Numbered from the stretch's first letter, positions 1 through 7,294 are shown. The stretch is DNA of 15,034 bases from Candidatus Hecatellales archaeon ex4484_218 (GCA_002254975.1 NJEB01000016.1:1-15034), one strand, 5' to 3'. Notes: generated by a model from the sequence alone, not told the origin. Numbers and translations are program-made.

Positions 1-950
1 AAGTATGGGTCTATTCTTCCTTGGTCAAAATTCCATGCAGCCTTATATACTATCAATCTGGCTGTTTCTATTTTTATTGCCATATCCGCAAGTTTATGCT
101 GGATTACTTGGAATTCACCAATTTTTCTTCCAAATTGTTCCCTTTCCTTAGCATAAGCCAAAGCCCTATCAAAAGCACCTTGAGCCATACCCACAGCCTG
201 AGCAGCAACCATAGGCCTACTTTCATCAAAAAATTCCATTGCATAATAAAATCCTCTATTCTCCTCACCCACAAGATTTTCTTTTGGAATCCTAACATCA
301 CTAAAGGAAAGTTCAGCTGTAGGTGAAAGTCTTATACCCATCTTATTTTCGATTTTTGTAGCATCAAAACCTTTAGTTCCTCTCTCAACTATAAGAATAC
401 TTTGACCCCTATAGGTTGGTTTTGCCTCTGGATTTGTTTGACATAAAACAAGATAAAAATCTGCAATTGTTCCATTGGTTATAAATGTTTTTGTTCCATT
501 AATTATGTAGTAATCCCCATCCTTAACAGCTCTTGTAAATAAAAGTGTAAGGTCACTTCCATGTTCCGGTTCAGTAAAAGCTCCAGCAGAAATAGCTTTT
601 CCGCCAGTAACTTTAGGAAGATATTTTTCTTTTTGCTCCTTACTTCCATGCCTTAAAATTAATTCAGAAGCAAAGCCTGCAGCACTAATAGCCATCCCTA
701 TGCTTGAATCAGCTTTACAAAATTCTTCAACAATTAAAACATTTTCAAGAGTTCCAAAACCTTGTCCACCATATTCTTCTGGGAAATGTGCACCAATAAA
801 CCCAAGTTTACAAGCCTTCCTCCACAAATCAAAAGGAAACTCCTCCTTTTTTTCCAGTTCTAAAGCTATCTCCCTTGTAAATTCTTTTTGAGCAAACTCT
901 CTTGCAGCCCTTTGAATATCTTTCTGTTCCTCAGTTAATTCAAAATCCAA
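1..950 (-). CDS. Acyl-CoA dehydrogenase, C-terminus beyond the window
   Basis: My translation of the minus strand gives an acyl-CoA dehydrogenase, an FAD enzyme that oxidises acyl-CoA to enoyl-CoA in fatty or branched-chain acid breakdown. 316 codons are present; the family is about 380 residues, so roughly 65 C-terminal residues are missing, including the region that carries the catalytic Glu in many members. Visible family marks are the N-terminal helical domain starting DFELTEEQ, the beta-domain motif AFTEPEHGSD (about 124-133), INGTKTFITNG (about 150-160), and the C-terminal helical domain with ALAYAKEREQFG (about 263-274). The start is TTG at 950: an in-frame TAG lies two codons upstream, and a near-perfect Shine-Dalgarno, GGAGGTTGAT (967-958), sits 7 bases before it. 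It is divergent from the radical SAM gene. The acyl chain specificity cannot be read from the sequence. Confidence 0.93.
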   Translation of the reverse strand, partial: MDFELTEEQKDIQRAAREFAQKEFTREIALELEKKEEFPFDLWRKACKLGFIGAHFPEEYGGQGFGTLENVLIVEEFCKADSSIGMAISAAGFASELILRHGSKEQKEKYLPKVTGGKAISAGAFTEPEHGSDLTLLFTRAVKDGDYYIINGTKTFITNGTIADFYLVLCQTNPEAKPTYRGQSILIVERGTKGFDATKIENKMGIRLSPTAELSFSDVRIPKENLVGEENRGFYYAMEFFDESRPMVAAQAVGMAQGAFDRALAYAKEREQFGRKIGEFQVIQHKLADMAIKIETARLIVYKAAWNFDQGRIDPY

Positions 951-957
951 CTTCTAA

Positions 958-967
958 ATCAACCTCC
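958..967 (-). promoter_or_regulatory. Shine-Dalgarno that fixes the TTG start of the acyl-CoA dehydrogenase
   Basis: On the minus strand the bases GGAGGTTGAT are almost fully complementary to the usual archaeal 16S 3' end. They lie 7 bases before the TTG at 950. With the in-frame TAG just upstream of that TTG, this settles the start codon. Confidence 0.75.
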
Positions 968-995
968 CATATCTAAACTATTATCCAATGTTAGA

Positions 996-1006
996 GGATA
1001 TAAATT
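996..1006 (+). promoter_or_regulatory. Candidate TATA box for the radical SAM gene
   Basis: The 96-bp divergent spacer between the acyl-CoA dehydrogenase and the radical SAM gene contains GGATATAAATT. A start site about 25 bases downstream (near 1027) would leave a leader of about 20 bases before the ATG at 1047. The call rests on position and similarity to archaeal TATA elements only. Confidence 0.35.
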
Positions 1007-1046
1007 CTTTAATTTCCACAAAACCTTTAATTTTCATTGATGATTT

Positions 1047-2120
1047 ATGGAAAATTTAGATAGGCTAAGATTTCAACCCAGCATAAAAGAAGCCAAACTT
1101 TATAAGAAAAAACCTAATGGAAAAGTTGAGTGTATTCTTTGTGAACGAAGATGTATTTTGGAGAATAAACAGAAAGGTTTCTGTAAAACTAGAATAAACT
1201 TTAATGGAAAACTTTACACTTTAGTTTATGGTGACCTTAGTGCTGTTGAAAGTAGACCCATAGAAATTAAACCTTTTTTCCATTATTGGGTTGGCTCAAC
1301 AGCTCTAACCTTTTCCACATGGTCATGTAATTTTACTTGTCCATGGTGTCAAAATTTTTCCTTATCTAAGGTTGAACCTAATCCATCTAAACCAAATTTT
1401 TATTCACCAGAAACAATCTTAAGTTTGGCTTTAAAGTTTGGAGATAAGGGGTTATGCGCAAGCTTCCAAGAACCAACTTTACTAACAGAGTGGAACCTAG
1501 ACTTGTTTAGGTTGGGTAGCTTAAAAGGGCTTTATTGTTGTTATGTTTCAAATGGATATATGACTCTTGAAACATTAAAGCTTTTAAAAGAATCAGGTAT
1601 GGATGGCTTAAAAATTGATGTTAAAGGGGATAAAGAGGTTTACAAAAATTATTGTGGTGGTGTTAATGTTGAAGTTGTTTGGAGAAATGCTCGTGAAGCT
1701 AAAAAAATGGGAATTCATGTTGAAATTGTTAACCTTATCATTTCACAAGTAAACGATGATGAGGAGTGTATAAGATGGATTATAGAAAAACATTTAAAAG
1801 AATTAGGACCAGAAACACCCATCCATTTTACACGTTATTATCCAGCCTATAAATTCCATAACCCACCAACTAAAACTGAAACCTTAGAGAAAGCCTACAA
1901 AATTGCAAAAAAAGAAGGAGTTTTTTACCCTTATATTGGAAATGTATATGGACATCCGGGAGAAAATACCTATTGTCCAAATTGTGGTAAACTTCTTATC
2001 GGTAGATTAGGGTATAAAGTTGTTGAGTATAAGCTTACAGAGGAAAATAAATGTCCAAATTGTGGATTTAAAATTTTGGTTAAAGGAAAATTTGTAAGAA
2101 AAACAAGAAAAATTTTTTAA
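1047..2120 (+). CDS. AmmeMemoRadiSam-type radical SAM enzyme
   Basis: This 357-residue protein belongs to the radical SAM family related to pyruvate formate-lyase activating enzymes (the AmmeMemoRadiSam branch). Such enzymes cleave S-adenosylmethionine with a 4Fe-4S cluster to make a 5'-deoxyadenosyl radical; the substrate of this branch is not established. The sequence shows an N-terminal cysteine cluster (C29, C32, C36, C46) ending in GFC, then the radical SAM motif Cx3Cx2C (C94, C98, C101, in CNFTCPWCQN), then the TIM-barrel region. A C-terminal zinc-ribbon-like pair of CPNC motifs (C310/C313 and C336/C339) follows. The N-terminal GKLYTLVYG and the PIE.KP segment are typical of the branch. 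The start has little Shine-Dalgarno character. The next gene begins one base after its stop, so the two are probably co-transcribed. The Memo and AMMECR1 partners found beside some relatives are absent here. Confidence 0.85.
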   Translation: MENLDRLRFQPSIKEAKLYKKKPNGKVECILCERRCILENKQKGFCKTRINFNGKLYTLVYGDLSAVESRPIEIKPFFHYWVGSTALTFSTWSCNFTCPWCQNFSLSKVEPNPSKPNFYSPETILSLALKFGDKGLCASFQEPTLLTEWNLDLFRLGSLKGLYCCYVSNGYMTLETLKLLKESGMDGLKIDVKGDKEVYKNYCGGVNVEVVWRNAREAKKMGIHVEIVNLIISQVNDDEECIRWIIEKHLKELGPETPIHFTRYYPAYKFHNPPTKTETLEKAYKIAKKEGVFYPYIGNVYGHPGENTYCPNCGKLLIGRLGYKVVEYKLTEENKCPNCGFKILVKGKFVRKTRKIF

Positions 2121-2121
2121 G

Positions 2122-2613
2122 ATGTTGGTCAGGATGTTAAGACAAGCAACAAAAAAATTTAAGCAAACTTTAGCTAAAATCGGGCTTAAACTTATCCATA
2201 AACCAAGAAAACCAAGTTTAACAAAAATTAAAGGAAAAAAATTTTACTTACATCCAAAAGTTTTTAACCCAAAATGGACTTTTTCAAGTATTTTTTTAGC
2301 TGAAAATCTTGAAGTAGGAAATGAGAATGTTGTTCTAGATGTAGGTTGTGGAAGTGGTTTTCAAACAGTTTTTGCCGCTGAAAAAGCTTCTTATGTTCTA
2401 GCTTTAGACCTAAATCCAACAGCTGTTAGATGCACAAAAATAAATATTGAGTTAAATGGTTTAAAAAATAAGGTTGATGTTTTAGTTGGAAATCTTTTAA
2501 GTCCAAGTCAAGTTGAAAAACTAATCGAAGATAGTAACTTTAAAATTATAAGAAAGGTTAACAAAAAATCCATGTTTGAAACCTTAACCGTATATTCAGC
2601 CATAAAAAATTAA
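2122..2613 (+). CDS. HemK-like SAM methyltransferase with an apparent internal in-frame deletion
   Basis: The first 125 or so residues are the start of a class I SAM-dependent methyltransferase of the HemK/MTQ2-like group. They show VLDVGCGSG (motif I, 71-79), the acidic loop ALDLNPTA (94-101), and LNGLKNKVDVLVGNLL (111-126), after which relatives run into the FD..LFNPPY segment. That segment is absent: at GNLLSPSQ the chain passes directly to what looks like the family's C-terminal end (EDSNFKIIRKVNKKSMFETLTVYSAIK). At 163 residues, with an N-terminal extension of about 40, it lacks roughly 65-75 residues including the catalytic NPPY motif. As written it is unlikely to be active. It may be a decaying gene or an assembly error. 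The start could be 2122 or the second ATG at 2134. The stop faces the retropepsin-like gene 46 bases away. Confidence 0.7.
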   Translation: MLVRMLRQATKKFKQTLAKIGLKLIHKPRKPSLTKIKGKKFYLHPKVFNPKWTFSSIFLAENLEVGNENVVLDVGCGSGFQTVFAAEKASYVLALDLNPTAVRCTKINIELNGLKNKVDVLVGNLLSPSQVEKLIEDSNFKIIRKVNKKSMFETLTVYSAIKN

Positions 2614-2659
2614 GGTTTCAACAATTTATGCATTTCAAAATATTTTTAGTTAGAACATT

Positions 2660-3067
2660 TTAAAAAAGTACAGCAGCTCCCTTAAGTATTACCTCACCCC
2701 TTTTTAGGTCTAATTCAATATTCCAAGCTTCCATCGTTGAAACGCCAACTATCAGATCTGGAAATTTTATTATTTTTCCATCAAGCATAACTTCCTTAAC
2801 GAAATCTTTACTGATATAAATTCTTTCCTCTAATACTTGTCCACCAATTTCTATTTCACCATCAACGTAGGAATCTACTATTAACGATGTACCATTAAGA
2901 GTGTAAGTTTTACGAGGATACTTTAAAAGTTTAATTTTCACATCCTTAAATTTATCCATAAGAACATTTTTACACATCAAGGTTAAACTTGAACCAGTAT
3001 CAAACAAAACATCTAATTCTGAACTTTTATCTGCAATATTAACCTTTAAAATTTTTCTTACAAACAT
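2660..3067 (-). CDS. Retropepsin-like aspartic protease domain protein
   Basis: The 135 residues correspond to one retropepsin-type domain. The active-site motif FDTGSS (D23-T24-G25) is followed by a beta-rich segment, and near the C-terminus LIVGVSTMEAWNIELD corresponds to the hydrophobic-hydrophobic-Gly element after which such folds continue with a short helix. No signal peptide or membrane segment is visible, so it is probably cytosolic. Retropepsins act as homodimers with one Asp from each chain, and a single-domain protein fits that. Protein substrates are unknown. A TATA-like element lies just upstream, so it may be transcribed apart from the Trm5 gene 106 bases behind it on the same strand. 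Confidence 0.72.
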   Translation of the reverse strand: MFVRKILKVNIADKSSELDVLFDTGSSLTLMCKNVLMDKFKDVKIKLLKYPRKTYTLNGTSLIVDSYVDGEIEIGGQVLEERIYISKDFVKEVMLDGKIIKFPDLIVGVSTMEAWNIELDLKRGEVILKGAAVLF

Positions 3068-3098
3068 AAATAACCCTAAAATCTAGGTAACAATACAA

Positions 3099-3110
3099 CT
3101 TTAATATAGT
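3099..3110 (-). promoter_or_regulatory. Candidate TATA box for the retropepsin-like gene
   Basis: On the minus strand AACTATATTAAAG lies about 35 bases before the ATG at 3067. A start site some 25 bases downstream would give a leader of about 10 bases. The call is based on motif and spacing only. Confidence 0.4.
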
Positions 3111-3173
3111 TTATTTTTTCAGGTTGCCTAAATATTTCTACAGGAAACTTAAATATCATTAAAAGAATTAGCT

Positions 3174-4031
3174 TTAGCCAATGTAAATATCTAAAACAAC
3201 CTGATACCAGTTAGGTCCAACAGACCTAACAATCCTAGAATTTTTAATGGAAAAATTAATGGGAAAATTAAGGTTTTTAACCCTTTCCTCGATCTTTTTT
3301 CTAACTTTTTCTTGGGGGTTTTCACTTTTACTTGAATGGGTAAAATCATAATAATGAATCCAACCTGAGAAATTTTTTAAACATTTAATGGCTTCTGGAA
3401 GATATTCATAGGCTTTAGCTGGTAAGGGCATTAAAACCCTATCAGCTAAATTTAAAAGTTTTTGGTTAACTACTTCTTTTGCATCTCCAAGTATAGGAAC
3501 AACAATGTTTTCCACCTTATTTAAAACAATGTTTTCCTTAAGATACTGGATAGCTAAAGGATTAATATCAACAGAATATACTTTGGATGGTTTTGATTTT
3601 TTAGCTATAATTATCGAGAAACTTCCAACTCCGGCAAACATGTTAACGACAACTTCACCAAGATTAACAAGTTTTGCTATTCTTAATCTTTCAAATTGAA
3701 GTCTGGGTGAAAAATAAACTTTTGAAACATCAACCTTAAATATACATCCATGCTCCTTATGAACAGTTTCAGTTTTGTTTTCACCAACAACTAACTCAAA
3801 ATTTCTTATTCTAAATTCTCCATTAACAGAGGTTGTTTGTTTTAAAACTGTTTTAACATTTTTGTTTAATTTCAAAATTGCTTCTCCAACAATTTTTTCT
3901 TTTAAACCTAAATCTGATGGAAGTTTTAAAATTGCAATGTCACCTACAATTTCAAGGGAAGTTTTAAGGCTGGAAATTTCTTCTTCTGAAAGGAAGTTTT
4001 TTAAGTAGGCTTTAAAACCTCCTTTACGCAT
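3174..4031 (-). CDS. trm5: tRNA (guanine37-N1)-methyltransferase, Trm5 family
   Basis: Trm5 transfers a methyl group from SAM to N1 of guanosine 37 beside the anticodon, which protects the reading frame; some archaeal paralogues also act in the wyosine pathway. The 285 residues contain the D2 region (IVGDIAILKLP, 28-38), an RNA-contacting stretch with FSPRLQFERLR (107-117), SAM motif I VVNMFAGVGSFSI (128-140), the acidic loop SVDINPLA (153-160), and the catalytic loop RVLMPLPAKAYEYLP (198-212), a variant of the NPPY/NLP element of the family. The end VGPNWYQVVLDI is also typical. It is shorter than the roughly 330-residue forms because the N-terminal D1 domain is missing. A GAGG sequence 8 bases before the ATG is a reasonable ribosome site. 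It diverges from rpo12 across 84 bases. Confidence 0.88.
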   Translation of the reverse strand: MRKGGFKAYLKNFLSEEEISSLKTSLEIVGDIAILKLPSDLGLKEKIVGEAILKLNKNVKTVLKQTTSVNGEFRIRNFELVVGENKTETVHKEHGCIFKVDVSKVYFSPRLQFERLRIAKLVNLGEVVVNMFAGVGSFSIIIAKKSKPSKVYSVDINPLAIQYLKENIVLNKVENIVVPILGDAKEVVNQKLLNLADRVLMPLPAKAYEYLPEAIKCLKNFSGWIHYYDFTHSSKSENPQEKVRKKIEERVKNLNFPINFSIKNSRIVRSVGPNWYQVVLDIYIG

Positions 4032-4115
4032 TTTGTTTTCCTCGAAAGTTTTGGTTTGGGTAATCCTTATTTAGATGTGGTAACATTTTAGGTTTAGGTT
4101 TGTTGGGTGAATTTT

Positions 4116-4274
4116 TTGGCTAAAACAGGTGTAGAATACCAATGTATTAGGTGTGGAAAAAAATTTACCCATGAAGAGCTAGCTATGATGCCTGAATTTA
4201 AATGTCCAGATTGTGGATATAGAATTCTAAAAAAGGCAAGACCGCCCATCGTTAAACATGTTAAGGCTAGATAA
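4116..4274 (+). CDS. rpo12: DNA-directed RNA polymerase subunit Rpo12 (RpoP)
   Basis: This 52-residue gene encodes the small zinc-binding Rpo12/RpoP subunit of archaeal RNA polymerase, equivalent to eukaryotic Rpb12. The translation has the paired zinc knuckles CIRCGKKF (C10, C13) and CPDCGYRIL (C30, C33), followed by the hallmark basic tail KKARPPIVKHVKAR. The likely start is TTG at 4116, preceded 4-5 bases away by GGGTGA; an in-frame GTG at 4107 is the alternative and would add three residues. The stop lies 8 bases from the convergent tgtA stop. Confidence 0.93.
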   Translation: MAKTGVEYQCIRCGKKFTHEELAMMPEFKCPDCGYRILKKARPPIVKHVKAR

Positions 4275-4282
4275 ACTTAAAA

Positions 4283-5893
4283 CTAACCTTCCAACCTTAA
4301 AATTTTACTTAAATCTTCTAAAGAATCTAAACTCCAAGGGTCCCTATTTTTTGTTGTTTCTTTAAAACCAATTTCTCTTTTTAACTGTTTAATTTTTCTT
4401 TTATCCATTAAACTAAAATCTGGATGTAAAAAGATTTTTTTGTAGTTTTTTGATTTAACATAATCAACAATGTTTTTTACCATTTCTTCAACCATTTTTT
4501 GGTTGTAGGGTTTTGCATCCTCAAATTGGGATAAAGGATAAACTTCATCCAACTCAACAGGTATAATTCCGAAAGGGATAGAATAAAAACAAACATGAAT
4601 TTTTTCCATATTAATTCCGGCTTCCTCCAAAAATTTTTTAACTTTTTTATATTGGGAAGACTTATGGAAAGGTTTTGAGCTGGGTTGAGGAAGTAACAAT
4701 AAGATTTCAGCTTTTTCAGGTTTTTCATAGTTTTCAACAATTTTTGTTTTATGGGTTAAAATTTCAGGTCTATAAAGACTTATTTCATCAAAAATAAACA
4801 TTCCTCTAAACTTGTAAACCGGGGTGTTTTTCATCAAAATTTTTGAATATTTAGATAAAACCTTAAATGCTTGAAATAATGCTGGATGACTTCTTGCTCT
4901 TAATTCAAGTAACTCCCAAAGTCTTCCCTCAACTATTGATTGTTTGATACGTTCAACCTCAACCTTACAAACATAAAGATTATGTTTCATCAACAAAACT
5001 TCTTTTTCATGTTTTTCTTTTTCCTTTAAATCTTGAGGTGTTAAACTTTTGCAAACCGGACAATTACATGGAAAATATTCTAGATTTTCTAGTTTTGTTG
5101 TTCCTGTTTCAGTTATATATCGTCCATCTTTTGCATAAAGAGCATAAGATGCCGAATCAAACAGGTCAAAACCTAATGCAACAGCAAAAGAAAACATAAA
5201 GGGATGACCTGCACCAAAAAGATGTAAAGGTTTATCTGGAGGAAGATTCTTTTTAACTATTAACATCATTTTAACAAGGATGTCAAAAAGATATTGTTCC
5301 ATTATTTTTGTTGGACTTCCAAGAGCATAAACATCAAAAGGAAGTTCACTCATTTTCTTTGCTGAAAATTCAAGAAGGTCAAAATAAGTTCCACCTTGAA
5401 GAGGACCAGTTAAAAGCATAGATTTACCTTGTTTACCAAAATATTCTACAGCCTTTTTTGCTCTTTCTAAAGTTTCCTTCACAGTCCATTCAGCATGGTT
5501 TCTAGAAACCTGAAAACCTGTTGGAATATCCAAAATAACCCCAATATCAGACCCAATTTTCTCCTGAAAATCCAAGATTTCTATAGGTTCAACTTCAACC
5601 TTTCCATATCTTAAAAGTTGGTAAGCTCCAGAATCCGTCATGATAACATTTGGAAAATTAAGAAAACCATGAATACCTTTTTTTAAAACTTCTTTCTCAA
5701 AATACTTTTTAAAAAGGTAAGCATTAGTCATTATGGCTTTGTATTTAAATTCCTCAAAAATTTCTTTGGGTTTAATTTCTAATTTTCTGGGATTAACAAC
5801 AGGAAGTAGGGTTGGTGTTTCAAGAACACCATTTTTGGTTTTAAGTTTTCCAACCCTACCTAAAAGGTCTGTACTTTTAACCTCAAAAACCAT
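4283..5893 (-). CDS. tgtA: Archaeosine tRNA-guanine transglycosylase, form without a PUA domain
   Basis: TgtA exchanges guanine 15 in the D-loop of archaeal tRNA for preQ0, the first step toward archaeosine. The ATG at 5893 gives a 536-residue protein starting MVFEVKSTD; a longer reading from 5950 would add 19 unrelated residues. The catalytic TIM barrel carries MTDSGAYQ (D87) and LFDSASYA (D246, the probable nucleophile). The structural zinc site is CNCPVC plus a later His (C276, C278, C281, H304). The C-terminal part (about 415-520, LLLLPQPSSKPF onward) resembles the DUF5591 region found in TgtA/ArcS proteins. Full archaeal enzymes of about 580 residues end in a PUA domain; this one stops before it. 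It is the last gene of the coaD-to-tgtA row, with a 121-base gap before it that may hold its own promoter. Confidence 0.93.
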   Translation of the reverse strand: MVFEVKSTDLLGRVGKLKTKNGVLETPTLLPVVNPRKLEIKPKEIFEEFKYKAIMTNAYLFKKYFEKEVLKKGIHGFLNFPNVIMTDSGAYQLLRYGKVEVEPIEILDFQEKIGSDIGVILDIPTGFQVSRNHAEWTVKETLERAKKAVEYFGKQGKSMLLTGPLQGGTYFDLLEFSAKKMSELPFDVYALGSPTKIMEQYLFDILVKMMLIVKKNLPPDKPLHLFGAGHPFMFSFAVALGFDLFDSASYALYAKDGRYITETGTTKLENLEYFPCNCPVCKSLTPQDLKEKEKHEKEVLLMKHNLYVCKVEVERIKQSIVEGRLWELLELRARSHPALFQAFKVLSKYSKILMKNTPVYKFRGMFIFDEISLYRPEILTHKTKIVENYEKPEKAEILLLLPQPSSKPFHKSSQYKKVKKFLEEAGINMEKIHVCFYSIPFGIIPVELDEVYPLSQFEDAKPYNQKMVEEMVKNIVDYVKSKNYKKIFLHPDFSLMDKRKIKQLKREIGFKETTKNRDPWSLDSLEDLSKILRLEG

Positions 5894-6014
5894 GGTTAAA
5901 CCCTTAAACCTAAACCAAAAAAGGCTTAACAGAAAAATATTAAGATTCAAACCTAAATATTGTTTATTCTATCCTCTAACCTACCAAAAATTTTTAAGAG
6001 TTAAACATTTAAGG

Positions 6015-6437
6015 TTAGGTGCTTTCTTTCACAAATTCTTCATAAACTTTTTTAACCCTTTCAGCAGCAGGCCCGGAACCTTCAACAACACCATCCTGAG
6101 TTACCCTAATTTTATCCATGACAAGAATGACTCCTGCATCTTCGTAAACTTTAACAAGTCTTGGAAAAACTCTTTCAAGTCTTTCAGCCAATCTTTTTAG
6201 GTCAAAAGGTTTTTCTGTAGCAAAAAATTGAGCTATAATACCTCCATTAATAAACATTTTTGGAAAAACTTTTCCTTGGTCATCTTTAGCATCAGCTAGG
6301 CAAATGCTTAAACTTTCAGGGTCAAATCCTGCAAGATTTCCTTCATATTTTTTATCGGAAGTTGTAATCACTGTTACTGGTTTATCTAAAAGAGATGTTA
6401 TTTCCTCAAAGAATTTTCTTGCAGCTAAAGAAGACAT
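6015..6437 (-). CDS. Sm-like RNA-binding protein with C-terminal domain
   Basis: The first 75 or so residues form an Sm fold. Sm1 is seen in KPVTVITTSDKKYEGNLAGFD (19-39) with the SLSICLADA strand, and Sm2 in KMFINGGIIAQFF (60-72). A second region of about 65 residues (RLAERLERVFPRLVKVYEDAGVI onward) matches the extended archaeal SmAP3-like proteins rather than the minimal 70-80-residue SmAPs. Such proteins form rings that bind U-rich RNA; the specific RNA partners are unknown. The ATG at 6437 is preceded by GGGTGTGA about 10 bases away. It follows the zinc-ribbon gene by 68 bases and precedes tgtA, which fits an RNA-related operon. Confidence 0.83.
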   Translation of the reverse strand: MSSLAARKFFEEITSLLDKPVTVITTSDKKYEGNLAGFDPESLSICLADAKDDQGKVFPKMFINGGIIAQFFATEKPFDLKRLAERLERVFPRLVKVYEDAGVILVMDKIRVTQDGVVEGSGPAAERVKKVYEEFVKEST

Positions 6438-6505
6438 CCTTTATCTCACACCCCTTTCTGGTATAAGGGATGATAACCAATTAAAAGTATATACGTTTTT
6501 ATGCT

Positions 6506-6709
6506 TTAAGACCTAGATTTTGCATCAAGAATTTTTAGTTTTGAAATCGTTTTTTTAGCCTCAAATTGATTTTGAGCTTTAGCTAAGACTTTAACTTTAA
6601 AAAGTTTATTCTTTTCTCCACAAAAAACACAAGTTTTGATTTTTTGGTTTTCTTTAGCCATGTTAATTTTTCCACAAACTCTACACTTAAAAATTAGATA
6701 ACCCGAAAT
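6506..6709 (-). CDS. Small two-CxxC zinc-ribbon protein (DUF1922-like), non-canonical start
   Basis: A reading frame on the minus strand encodes YLIFKCRVCGKIN, a second knuckle TCVFCGEKN, then a basic helical tail ending KLKILDAKSRS. The layout matches the short archaeal DUF1922 family (the Methanothermobacter MTH1184 type), which usually begins MYLIF. Function is unknown; a zinc-binding nucleic-acid or protein contact is an inference. No ATG, GTG or TTG occurs between the upstream in-frame TGA (6715) and the first cysteine pair. The coordinates use ATT at 6709, which sits 3 bases after GGGGTGA, a good ribosome site; ATT at 6694 is another choice. The first ATG (6661) would discard the first knuckle. 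It overlaps the 3' end of the AK6/Fap7-type gene by 16 bases. Confidence 0.62.
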   Translation of the reverse strand: MSGYLIFKCRVCGKINMAKENQKIKTCVFCGEKNKLFKVKVLAKAQNQFEAKKTISKLKILDAKSRS

Positions 6710-7290
6710 TTTTCACCCCAAACCATTAACTCTTTAAGTTTACATTCTTTCTCCAAAATTTTTATCCAATCATAAACTCCCACAACTGGCTTTTTATTTC
6801 CTTTTACAACTTCTAACATTTCCTCTACAACCTCATCAACATTTTTATTGGTTGTGTCAACCTCATGAATTTGTTTTGGATCATAAAGAGCTAAGGCTTC
6901 TTGAAGACAAAAATCTAAAATTTCAGCCCAAACATTCTCATAGATTTTTTCCTCAGAAAAACCTTTTAGCCGTAACCTTTCAGCTAATTTTAGAGGTTCA
7001 CAACGTAAAACAAAAATTAAAGGATTCAAATTTGTAGGTAACCTAACCAAAAAATGAGCATCAAAAACAAGAGTTTTACCGGTTTTTAAAATAAGATTTT
7101 TTACGTATTTTTCAAGCCTGTTTAAATCAATTATTCTACTTTTCCTTTTTTTATCATAACCTAACAAAAAATTTTTTCTTAAACAAACCTCACCCAAATC
7201 CACATGTTTGCCTTTCAATAAAACAGCAAGTTTTAAGGCTGTTGAAGTTTTACCTGTTCCAGGTGAACCTGTTACATAGATTATCCTCAA
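6694..7290 (-). CDS. AK6/Fap7-type adenylate kinase-like NTPase
   Basis: This is an archaeal member of the AK6 (Fap7/hCINAP) family, small P-loop NTPases with adenylate kinase activity whose eukaryotic counterpart helps mature the small ribosomal subunit. From TTG at 7290 the protein has 198 residues and begins MRIIYVTGSPGTGKTST, with the Walker A motif at about 8-15. The family signature appears as DAHFL, then LRCEPLKLAERLRLKGFSE and the KIYENVWAEILD element, followed by the HEVDTTNK segment. The frame is open upstream to 7389, but those residues would overlap coaD and do not look like this family; GAAGGT 7 bases before the TTG supports the shorter start. The gap to the coaD stop is 4 bases, which indicates co-transcription. 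Confidence 0.85.
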   Translation of the reverse strand: MRIIYVTGSPGTGKTSTALKLAVLLKGKHVDLGEVCLRKNFLLGYDKKRKSRIIDLNRLEKYVKNLILKTGKTLVFDAHFLVRLPTNLNPLIFVLRCEPLKLAERLRLKGFSEEKIYENVWAEILDFCLQEALALYDPKQIHEVDTTNKNVDEVVEEMLEVVKGNKKPVVGVYDWIKILEKECKLKELMVWGEKFRVI

Positions 7291-7294
7291 AACT

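Noticed and set aside
1036..1110. TTGATGA before the radical SAM gene looks like a C box of a C/D guide RNA.
   Set aside because: No CTGA D box or internal C'/D' pair follows within a normal distance. The same goes for TTGATGA near 10762.
4003..4024. GGAGGT inside the first codons of trm5 could be a ribosome site for a later start.
   Set aside because: No ATG, GTG or TTG follows in frame at a usable distance, and GAGG upstream of the ATG at 4031 already fits.
4088..4102. TTTAGGTTTAGGTTTG upstream of rpo12, and a similar run upstream of tgtA (about 5894-5920), resemble telomere-like repeats.
   Set aside because: Only two units at each site, in an AT-rich genome where such runs arise by chance; no longer array.
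5733..6200. An open plus-strand frame of 155 codons across the tgtA start and the Sm-like gene.
   Set aside because: It is the complement of two well-supported genes and shows no recognisable protein features.
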